NCBI GenBank assembly: GCA_964646405.1
Contig: CAZYDV010000140.1
Coordinates: 1-14,673 of the forward strand
Direction: 5' to 3'
Origin: CAKZSB01 sp964646405
GTDB lineage: Bacteria; Pseudomonadota; Gammaproteobacteria; Granulosicoccales; Granulosicoccaceae
Length of the DNA stretch: 14,673 nucleotides
Every line of letters starts with the position of its first letter. The stretch's first letter is position 1. Positions 1 through 6,695 of this stretch are shown in pieces. The notes beneath the pieces are model-generated. The model was not told where the DNA came from and did no database searches. It saw nothing but the letters and a program-made list of their open reading frames with translations. The position numbers and the translations under genes are program-made.

Positions 1-323
1 GGCGATGCACCGTAATTGACCTCGATTTCAACATTCGCGAGATCCGCCGATGGCGCGGGCTGCATGCCCCTGGATTCGAGCGCTGTGTGAATGTGCTCCG
101 CATACTCGAGAAAATGCAGGTCTGTGTCATCCACGCCTGCGACCATCGGTTTGAGCACGTAGCGACTATCTTCGGCACCCGCCGTCGTCGGTGCAGCGCT
201 GATCGCATCGACCGCCACTGTGACGGAGGGTGAGACTGTGCAGGCGGAAGCCAGCAACAGTAGCAGCCCTGCGGCGCATACCCTAACCGCAAAATTGAGC
301 GCCTTGAATGCGCAACTGTCCAT
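1..323 (-). CDS. Small lipoprotein, 3' part cut off by window edge
   Basis: The reading frame starts at an ATG whose complement is at 321-323 and stays open to the left edge, giving 107 residues with the C-terminus missing. The N-terminus has a basic region (K7, R14), a hydrophobic run of alanine, glycine and leucine at about 15-25, and a lipobox-like ASAC ending at Cys28. This fits export and lipidation by signal peptidase II. Thr at +2 after the cysteine gives no Asp retention signal, so outer-membrane sorting is inferred. The mature part (Tyr-Val-Leu near 57, then a helix with an Ala-Leu-Glu-Ser-Arg-Gly turn and an Ala-Asp-Leu before a beta strand) resembles DUF4136-like lipoproteins, but only loosely. 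AGAG lies about 10 bases before the start. It follows the chemoreceptor gene on the same strand after 131 bases; a functional link is not evident. Confidence 0.7.
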   Translation of the reverse strand, partial: MDSCAFKALNFAVRVCAAGLLLLLASACTVSPSVTVAVDAISAAPTTAGAEDSRYVLKPMVAGVDDTDLHFLEYAEHIHTALESRGMQPAPSADLANVEIEVNYGAS

Positions 324-454
324 CCACCATACTCTCTAGAATTTCTAACCATGGATAGTTGCACCAGTGGGCCTCTCATTACAACTGCTCGCGACTAAGT
401 TTCACCTTCTTTTTCAGCTTTATGTCGGCCACCCCTCGATCCGCGGCGGCGCGT

Positions 455-2974
455 CTACCCGGCTTTTCGCAGCGGAGTCACGTTGCCGCTCGAATCCTTC
501 GGCACATCGAAGAAATCGATCAGCTTCATAAGATTGTCTGCTTCCTGAGTCGTCGACTGGCTCGCCACAGTCGCCTGCTCTACCAACGCTGCATTTTGCT
601 GAGTTGAATCATCCAGCTCGATGATGGCGCGATGGACCGTCTGGGTGGTTTTGGCCTGCTGCTGGCTGGCCGAATTCATCTGCGAGACGATGTCGGTTAC
701 TTTTTCAACTCGCCCGACGATGCTATCCAGGGTGCTCTCGGACTGCCGAACCAGCTCAACGCCGTTTTCAACCTGCTGCACACTTCGCTTGATCAGATCC
801 TCAATCTCCTTTGCGGCACTTGCGCTGCGGCTGGCCAGATTGCGTACTTCGCTGGCCACCACTGCAAATCCGCGCCCTTGTTCACCCGCTCTGGCCGCTT
901 CGACCGAGGCGTTCAGCGCAAGTAGGTTGGTCTGAAAGGCAATGTCATCGATGACCCCGGTGATATCTGCGATCTTCTTGCTCGACTGATGAATCTCGAG
1001 CATTGCCGTCATGGCGTCGCCTACGATCTTACCGCCCTTCTCTGCTTCATTTTGCGCCGCGGCGGCAAACTCATTGGCCTGATTGGAGTGCCGGGTGCTG
1101 TCATCAACTATAGATGTAATCTGCTGCATGCTGCTGGTGATCTCATCCAGACTGGTGGCAGACAACTCGGTTCGCTTACTTAGATCGAGATTACCCGCAG
1201 CGATCTCGCGGGCAGCGGTATCGACGGTGCCAGCCACCGTGCGAATACTCTTCACCACACTGATCAATCGGCTGATCGTATCGTTGACCGCCGCACCAAT
1301 CTCGCTGAAAGTACCCTCGTACCTGCCCTTCATCGGCTGCGTCAGATCACCCTGCGCCAGTGCATTCAACACGGCAACCGATTCGGACATCCCGCGTTCA
1401 TTTTCGATCGCGCGCGTCTTGTTTGCCGTTACATCTCCCTGTATGGAGACAAAGTGCGCTACCTGGCCGGAGTCATCCAGCACCGGATTGATCGCCATTG
1501 AAACCCAGTACGGTTCACCGTCTTTGGTGTAGTTCAGTATTTCATCGTAGAACGGCTGTTGTGCGTCGATCTGCTGGCGTATCTTTTGCCGCGTCTGCTG
1601 ACACGTCTTTTTGCCCTGCAACAGTTGTCCGGGATTTTTGCCGAGGCACTCCTGTGCCGAATAGCCTGTCAAACGGGTGAATCCATCGTTGACATACTCG
1701 ATGCGCTCCTGTGCATCGGTAATCACAACCAGGTTATCGGTCTCGGCCGCCACCAAAGACAACATCGCAATCTCTCGGCGTCTGGAAACCTTGTCAGTGA
1801 TATCTACGGTGTAGATAATGATCCGTTTGGTGGTGTTGTCCGCACCCAGTATCGGATTCACGGTCGCCTGAACCCAACAGGGTTCGGCTCCGGTGCCATT
1901 CAGATCGATCTCCATGGAAAACGGCTGCCCGGTTCTGGCAAGCGACCACTTCTGCTCCCAGCCCTGCCTGGACGATTCAATAAAACTCGAAAACTGCTTG
2001 CCCTGCAATCCCTTGGGTAGAAGCCCGAGCATGGTGCAAAACTGATCATTGGAAGACTCGACATGTCCTTCGAGATCCAGATAAAGCGCTCCCTGCGTGC
2101 GATTGATCGCATTAAGGTTGTCACCAATACGTGCGATGGAATCGAATATACCGCCAATCTCGCTGTCGGGGTGAAACGCTGGCAATTGCTCGACGACACC
2201 GTTGCCCAGCGACAACAGCGAAGATTTCACGTCCCGAAGCGGACTGGATACCGTTCGAATCACCCACATTGACACAATCGAAGACAAAATCAGCGACAGC
2301 ACCGAGACCAGCAAAACGATGTTCATCGCATCCGCCTCGTGCTCAGCAGCAATGTTTAGCGACTTCGCCGTGAAGCCTTCAAAATCCTCCAGCACCTCCA
2401 CCACTTCCTTGTCGAGCTTCTCCTCTATCTGCTCCAGCTTGCCAATGCCGACCGATGCCTGTTCCAGATTACCCGACTCGATCAACTCAAACGTCTTGCC
2501 CGCCAGCTCGCTGAATTCCTGGTGATCGGTAGATATGCTCTCGATAGAGGCCAACACCGAGCGAAATTTGTCGGCCACCTCAGGCTTGTGATCGACCATT
2601 AGATAGCCGTTAATCATGCCGGTTGTCTCCTCGATCAAACCGTGCACTTCCTCGTCGTAGTAGTTAAACCTTTCGATCGTCTTGCGCAAATCGCTCGACG
2701 CGCTTTCAGAATCACCTGCCAGCGCCCCGTAACGCAGCGCACGCTCCAGATAAACGGCTTGTTCCAACTGTTTGTTACTAAGTGATGAAATCGTTCGCGT
2801 CAGCGGGATGTCCTCCTGCGCCACTTGAGAGAGTTCATCGCGAATCAGCGCCAGAAACACCAGGCACACAGCAGAAATGGCAACCGCTACCACGATATTG
2901 ACCGCAAACAACAGAACGACTTTTCTGGCAATTGACATACGTGCCAAAATACCGCCAAGCGCTGACTGACTCAC
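455..2974 (-). CDS. Methyl-accepting chemotaxis protein with two PAS domains
   Basis: This is a transmembrane chemoreceptor that passes ligand or redox signals to CheA/CheW. The 839 residues show TM1 at about 19-44, a helical periplasmic sensor of four-helix-bundle type at about 45-215, TM2 at 218-240 and a HAMP region to about 292. PAS1 is about 293-393 and PAS2 about 400-518. A second HAMP-like segment at about 530-580 (Ala-Gln-Gly-Asp-Leu) leads to the MCP signalling hairpin. The tip, near 675-715, contains IAFQTNLLALNASVEAARAG and GFAVVASEVRNLA, the most conserved part of the family. The C-terminus (PLRKAG) has no NWETF-type pentapeptide for CheR/CheB docking. The GTG start is chosen because AAAGGAGAA (complement of 2981-2989) sits 6 bases upstream. 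PAS2 has LOV-like wording but lacks the photoactive cysteine. No che genes are nearby, so it is probably an orphan receptor; its ligand is unknown. Confidence 0.95.
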   Translation of the reverse strand: MSQSALGGILARMSIARKVVLLFAVNIVVAVAISAVCLVFLALIRDELSQVAQEDIPLTRTISSLSNKQLEQAVYLERALRYGALAGDSESASSDLRKTIERFNYYDEEVHGLIEETTGMINGYLMVDHKPEVADKFRSVLASIESISTDHQEFSELAGKTFELIESGNLEQASVGIGKLEQIEEKLDKEVVEVLEDFEGFTAKSLNIAAEHEADAMNIVLLVSVLSLILSSIVSMWVIRTVSSPLRDVKSSLLSLGNGVVEQLPAFHPDSEIGGIFDSIARIGDNLNAINRTQGALYLDLEGHVESSNDQFCTMLGLLPKGLQGKQFSSFIESSRQGWEQKWSLARTGQPFSMEIDLNGTGAEPCWVQATVNPILGADNTTKRIIIYTVDITDKVSRRREIAMLSLVAAETDNLVVITDAQERIEYVNDGFTRLTGYSAQECLGKNPGQLLQGKKTCQQTRQKIRQQIDAQQPFYDEILNYTKDGEPYWVSMAINPVLDDSGQVAHFVSIQGDVTANKTRAIENERGMSESVAVLNALAQGDLTQPMKGRYEGTFSEIGAAVNDTISRLISVVKSIRTVAGTVDTAAREIAAGNLDLSKRTELSATSLDEITSSMQQITSIVDDSTRHSNQANEFAAAAQNEAEKGGKIVGDAMTAMLEIHQSSKKIADITGVIDDIAFQTNLLALNASVEAARAGEQGRGFAVVASEVRNLASRSASAAKEIEDLIKRSVQQVENGVELVRQSESTLDSIVGRVEKVTDIVSQMNSASQQQAKTTQTVHRAIIELDDSTQQNAALVEQATVASQSTTQEADNLMKLIDFFDVPKDSSGNVTPLRKAG

Positions 2975-2980
2975 GCTGCA

Positions 2981-2989
2981 TTCTCCTTT
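2981..2989 (-). promoter_or_regulatory. Ribosome binding site of the chemoreceptor gene
   Basis: Minus-strand AAAGGAGAA, an almost ideal Shine-Dalgarno sequence, lies 6 bases before a GTG codon. It supports GTG as the start over the nearby out-of-frame ATG. Confidence 0.75.
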
Positions 2990-3047
2990 CCCTGGATACT
3001 GATTTATAAACTGACCGAACGCCTCGCCGGCCAGTGTCCCAATCAGA

Positions 3048-3074
3048 CTAACGTCACAGTGCGTAAGTCCTTTA
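3048..3074 (-). promoter_or_regulatory. Possible sigma-28 (FliA) promoter of the chemoreceptor gene
   Basis: On the minus strand the sequence reads TAAAGGAC, 11 bases, GACGTTAG. The FliA consensus is TAAAGTTT-N11-GCCGATAA, so each box matches 5 of 8 positions at the exact consensus spacing. It ends about 74 bases before the GTG start. Chemoreceptor genes are commonly FliA-dependent, which fits, but the -10 box is degenerate and this is a proposal. The rest of the 311-base gene-free stretch (2975-3285) shows no RNA gene, repeat or clear sigma-70 promoter to my eye. Confidence 0.35.
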
Positions 3075-3285
3075 ACTCACTAGAAATACAGCGCACCTGT
3101 TCCGTTGAGTGCACAACGCCCGTGAGATCTCTTTGCCTGATATCGTCAACCAGCATTCCGACAGTTTGAGCCGCAACTGCAGGCCAAAGATTCCAGTTGC
3201 CCAGCCGTCTCAGTAGTTAGCAGCGTAGCCTGACACCGGCACGGATACCGGCGACTACACGGCGCGCCACCTCGCGGAGAATCTT

Positions 3286-4704
3286 ATGGACAAGAACGTC
3301 AGCACTCGTACCACAATGAACAAGGCATTGCGGGTCAACCTCGATGATCGCAAATACGGTACCATCGCGGAGATCGGTGCTGGTCAGGAAGTTGCGCGTC
3401 AGTTTTTTCTTGCAGGCGCCGCCGCCGGCACGATCGCGAAAACTATCTCTGCCTACGACATGCAATTCTCTGACGCTATCTACGGCGTGCAGGAGGGTCG
3501 ACGCTACGTGAGCAAAGCGCGAGTTGAAGCGATGCTCGAAAAAGAATTCAGTCTGGTGGTGGCTCGGGTCAGCGAATCCAGACCGTCGACATCGCGATTT
3601 TTCTCGTACGCCGCTACCGTATCGGCCAAAAGTTTCAACCGCAAGAACGAATGCCACGCCTGGTGCGGCATCCGCATCCAAATGTACCCGGGCGCCGAAC
3701 CGTCAGACATCATCATTCACGTCAGAATGCTGGATAGCACCGCAGAGGCACAACAGGATGCGCTGGGTGTAATCGGCGTCAATCTGATCTACGGCGCCTT
3801 CTATTTCTATGAAGACCCAAAGCAACTCGTGCACTCTTTGACGGACAATATCGCACCGGGCCGAATCGAGATCGATTCGGTGATGTTTCGCGGTCCGTAT
3901 TTTGAAGACATTGATGATCGAATCATCAATCTGCATCTGATTCGCAGCAAGAAAACACACGCGATCATGTTCAGACCCGATGGATCAGTCGCCGTGCCAT
4001 CGGAAATGCTGTACAAAAAAAACGTGTTGACGATACGAGGCTCATTCAAACCCGTCACCAAGCTCAACGTCGACATGATCGAGCAGGGTTATAAGGGATT
4101 TAGCAAGCTGCCATCGGTCGAAGAGCAAAATACCATCGTACTGACCGAGATCTCACTCAATGATCCATTGGGCCATGATCTGCAGGTGCCCGAAGAAGAT
4201 CTGGCCATTCGGATCAAACTTTTGAATTCGCTCGGTTACAGCGTCATGGTGTCAGACTACACCCGCTACTTTTCGCTACGCGCCTACTTTCGCCAATACA
4301 CTACCGGCCAAATCGGTATTGTGCTGGGTATGGTCAACATGCGGGATATCTTCAACGAGGATCGCTACACCGGCGTTGAAGGCGGTATCCTCGAAGGTTT
4401 TGGCAAACTATTCCCCGACAACACGCGGCTGTTTGTCTATCCGGAATTGCGCCCCTCCGGTGAGCTCAGTGATCTTTCGACACTTGAGGTCGACGATCGA
4501 TTGAAATTTCTCTACCGTCACTTGCTCGACAATAGTTTCATTGTGGGTATTGAAACCAGCGACGCCAGCTTATTGAAAATCTATTCCAGACAATTACTTG
4601 AGCAAATACCGACCGGCGAGGGCAACTGGCAGGACAGCCTGCCATCCGATATCGCCACCGCCATATCGGATGAGAGACTATTTGGCTTTCGCAAAGCAGC
4701 GTAA
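3286..4704 (+). CDS. Conserved cytosolic protein of unknown function (often mislabelled TonB-dependent receptor)
   Basis: The 472 residues show no signal peptide, membrane segment or beta-barrel character, so it is most likely cytosolic. I recognise the family from its blocks: YGTIAEIGAGQEVARQFF at 24-41, TISAYDMQFSDAIYG at 53-67, IIIHVRMLD at 142-150, GVIGVNLIYGAFY at 161-173, GGILEGFGKLFP at 366-377 and a C-terminal RLFGF. From memory, relatives are scattered across proteobacteria, cyanobacteria and Bacteroidetes, where automatic annotation calls them TonB-dependent receptor or nicotinate-nucleotide adenylyltransferase. Neither name fits what is seen here, and no catalytic motif is obvious. 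The start at 3286 has CGGAGA five bases upstream; an in-frame ATG at 3316 (residue 11) matches where I remember relatives beginning but has no Shine-Dalgarno. It ends 15 bases from a convergent gene and seems to be a single-gene unit. The function is unknown. Confidence 0.85.
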   Translation: MDKNVSTRTTMNKALRVNLDDRKYGTIAEIGAGQEVARQFFLAGAAAGTIAKTISAYDMQFSDAIYGVQEGRRYVSKARVEAMLEKEFSLVVARVSESRPSTSRFFSYAATVSAKSFNRKNECHAWCGIRIQMYPGAEPSDIIIHVRMLDSTAEAQQDALGVIGVNLIYGAFYFYEDPKQLVHSLTDNIAPGRIEIDSVMFRGPYFEDIDDRIINLHLIRSKKTHAIMFRPDGSVAVPSEMLYKKNVLTIRGSFKPVTKLNVDMIEQGYKGFSKLPSVEEQNTIVLTEISLNDPLGHDLQVPEEDLAIRIKLLNSLGYSVMVSDYTRYFSLRAYFRQYTTGQIGIVLGMVNMRDIFNEDRYTGVEGGILEGFGKLFPDNTRLFVYPELRPSGELSDLSTLEVDDRLKFLYRHLLDNSFIVGIETSDASLLKIYSRQLLEQIPTGEGNWQDSLPSDIATAISDERLFGFRKAA

Positions 4705-4719
4705 TGCTCGCCGAAGTGC

Positions 4720-5412
4720 TTACTCATTGACGGTAAGAATTTCGTCGAGCGATTTTTTCGTTTTTGCCACCAGGGGCACTTTAGCATCTGACGAAGGATG
4801 GCCGGCGGCGATGATCATCGTGGGCTTTTCGGACGCAGGCCTGTCAAGCAGCTCATTTAAAAACCTCATCGGATTGGGCGTATGTGTCAATGCGACAAGT
4901 CCGGCGTGATGGAGCGCGGCAAGCAGAAACCCGGTGGCGATACCGACGCTCTCTGGCACATAATAGTTTTTGAACCGCGTGCCATCGTCGTATTTACCCC
5001 AGCGCTGGGCAAACACCACGATGATCCAGGGTGCAATTTCCAGATGTGGTTTCTGCTCGTTGGTGCCGATAGGTTCCAGCGCCCGCAGCCACTCATCGCC
5101 GGCACCGCCACTATAGAAACGTTGCTCTTCTTCTTCAGCGGCCAGTCGAATACGGCGCTTGCGCACAGGATCGGATATAGCGGCAAAATGCCACGGCTGA
5201 TGGTTGGCACCGGATGGTGCAGTGCCAGCCGTACGGACACAGTTCTCGATGACTTCTCGCGAGACCGCCCGGTCAGAGAAATCTCGCACCGAGTGCCGGC
5301 GCGTCATTGTGTCGTAGAAAGCGGCGGAAGCGTCGTGCATCTCTTGCGCTGACATTTCCATCCGATCGGGCAGATCCAGCGCTGTGTACACCGGGTTGTC
5401 ACGGCTAAACAT
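4720..5412 (-). CDS. Iodotyrosine deiodinase-like nitroreductase-family flavoprotein
   Basis: This is an FMN-dependent oxidoreductase of the nitroreductase fold, 230 residues with no signal peptide. The FMN phosphate-binding start RRHSVRDF is at 38-45, and TAPSGANHQPW at 64-74 closely matches the iodotyrosine deiodinase (IYD) motif TAPSGAHTEPW. In human IYD the zwitterion of the halotyrosine is held by Glu157, Tyr161 and Lys182. Aligned without gaps to my memory of that sequence, these correspond to Glu96, Tyr100 and Lys121 here. LTHTP at 175-179 matches the TTTP segment near the flavin N5, and AGLVALT and RPASEK also align. This points to reductive dehalogenation of halotyrosines, or a related aromatic amino acid, rather than generic nitroreduction. 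The ATG has AGGA 10 bases upstream. It is a single gene with no neighbouring transporter that would show the substrate. Confidence 0.88.
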   Translation of the reverse strand: MFSRDNPVYTALDLPDRMEMSAQEMHDASAAFYDTMTRRHSVRDFSDRAVSREVIENCVRTAGTAPSGANHQPWHFAAISDPVRKRRIRLAAEEEEQRFYSGGAGDEWLRALEPIGTNEQKPHLEIAPWIIVVFAQRWGKYDDGTRFKNYYVPESVGIATGFLLAALHHAGLVALTHTPNPMRFLNELLDRPASEKPTMIIAAGHPSSDAKVPLVAKTKKSLDEILTVNE

Positions 5413-5524
5413 AGTTGACAGGTCCTATTGAGCCAAACCAAGGCTGGAGTTGGCGAGGTAATAGCTGACATCTCAAACAAGCACCCAACAGGATCGCCAG
5501 CGCCCCTGAATTGCAAGCCGGAAC

Positions 5525-5576
5525 GGCCGCTAAATCAATATTAAAACTATACAAACGCCACACAAAGGCCGAAGAC
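5525..5576 (-). promoter_or_regulatory. AT-rich candidate promoter region of the deiodinase-like gene
   Basis: Within the 296-base divergent spacer, the only AT-rich patch reads on the minus strand as TTTGTG, 17 bases, TAATAT, with a further TATAGT just upstream. The -10 hexamers are reasonable and the -35 is poor. It is the best sigma-70-like site upstream of this gene, offered with low confidence. Confidence 0.25.
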
Positions 5577-5582
5577 AGACTC

Positions 5583-5605
5583 TTGACATCATCGAATTGT
5601 TGACA
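5583..5605 (+). promoter_or_regulatory. Two TTGACA hexamers upstream of the deacetylase gene
   Basis: Two perfect -35 consensus hexamers (5583-5588 and 5600-5605) occur 17 bases apart in the spacer before the deacetylase-carbamoyltransferase pair. I could not find a convincing -10 box at 16-18 bases from either. They may be part of a promoter that relies on an activator, or chance. Confidence 0.25.
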
Positions 5606-5708
5606 GTTACCGGAACCGACCAGTTGAGATTGCCATACTTGGTCGATTGGGTGCGACGGATTATTTTCCGTTTACCCCTGCTCCCGAACGAACAAGACGA
5701 CTCTCACG

Positions 5709-6695
5709 TTGACTCAATACGCAATTACCATTGATACGGAAGAGGAATGGGACTGGTCAGGCGGCTGGCCAGTGCGACAGCATTCGCTCGATAACATCCA
5801 GGCAGTGCCGCAGTTCCAGCAACTGTGCGCCCGGCATGGTGCACACTCTACCTGGTTCACAAACTGGTCGGTCATGGAAAATGCGGGCACCAGAGACACA
5901 CTGCTGGGAATCAGCGAAAAACCCGGCGTGGAACTGGGCATGCATATTCACCCGTGGCTAACCCCACCGTGCGACCCCAACGATCAGTACGGTGCGCGCG
6001 AATCCTACCTGGCCAACCTGGACCGAGATCTCATTCAGGCAAAGCTTGAAACCAACTGGAAAGTGTTTGAGGCCAACGGCTGCAAGCCCTTGTCATTCCG
6101 GGGTGGCCGATATTCATCGGGCCCGGATGTACAGCGCTTTTTACAGCAAAAAGGGTTTATCGCCGACGCATCGGTAGTGCCCTATACCGCATGGGATGAC
6201 GACGGCGCACCCGACTACCGTGATCGCAATCTCACGCCGAACCGACTCGATCCACTGGAGGCGGACGGCTCGCCACTGTGGGAAGTGCCGGTCACGCTCG
6301 GGTTCACCCGACGCCACTTTGAGCGATGGGCAAAGGTGCTGAACACCGTAGAAAATACACCGCTGCGTCACTTGCGCCTGATCGGCATTCTGCAACGCAC
6401 AGGCGTGGTGAAACGTGTTTGGCTTAACTTTGAAGACACTCCGGCTGCAGACATGCTGCAACTGATCGATGTGCTGGATGCACTGCAAGTGCCCTGTATT
6501 TGCCTAACGGTCCACAGTTCGTCTCTCTACACCGGTGGCAACCCCTATTCGCGGACTAAAGAAGCAGTCGAACGAATCTGGAATACAGCCGATACAGTGA
6601 TGGAACACCTGTCCGATCGCCCCGGATTCGAACCCGCAACCATCCGCCAAATAGCTCAGACCCTGGAGAGCAACCATGAAAGTCATCGGGATTAG
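5709..6695 (+). CDS. NodB-fold polysaccharide deacetylase-like protein (WalW type)
   Basis: This is a predicted metal-dependent carbohydrate or amide deacetylase of 328 residues with no signal peptide or membrane segment, so it probably acts in the cytoplasm. The first strand, AITIDTEEEWDW (5-16), carries Asp9 where NodB proteins have their catalytic Asp. ELGMHIHPW (75-83) gives the metal-binding His79 and His81, SFRGGRYSSG (129-138) is motif 3, and LTVHSS (266-271) supplies the late histidine. The Asp-Thr-Glu-Glu wording is typical of WalW-like relatives rather than classical chitin deacetylases. The start is TTG; the frame upstream reaches a stop near 5625 with no ATG or GTG between, and no clear ribosome binding site is present, so translation may be weak or the start imperfect. 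The 3' end overlaps the carbamoyltransferase gene by 20 bases, which implies an operon and a shared pathway. Confidence 0.85.
   Translation: MTQYAITIDTEEEWDWSGGWPVRQHSLDNIQAVPQFQQLCARHGAHSTWFTNWSVMENAGTRDTLLGISEKPGVELGMHIHPWLTPPCDPNDQYGARESYLANLDRDLIQAKLETNWKVFEANGCKPLSFRGGRYSSGPDVQRFLQQKGFIADASVVPYTAWDDDGAPDYRDRNLTPNRLDPLEADGSPLWEVPVTLGFTRRHFERWAKVLNTVENTPLRHLRLIGILQRTGVVKRVWLNFEDTPAADMLQLIDVLDALQVPCICLTVHSSSLYTGGNPYSRTKEAVERIWNTADTVMEHLSDRPGFEPATIRQIAQTLESNHESHRD

Noticed and set aside
359..607. Plus-strand open frames antisense to the chemoreceptor (such as 359-607 and 1083-1532)
   Set aside because: They lie opposite conserved signalling or PAS sequence, have no recognisable domains and vary in frame, as expected of shadows.
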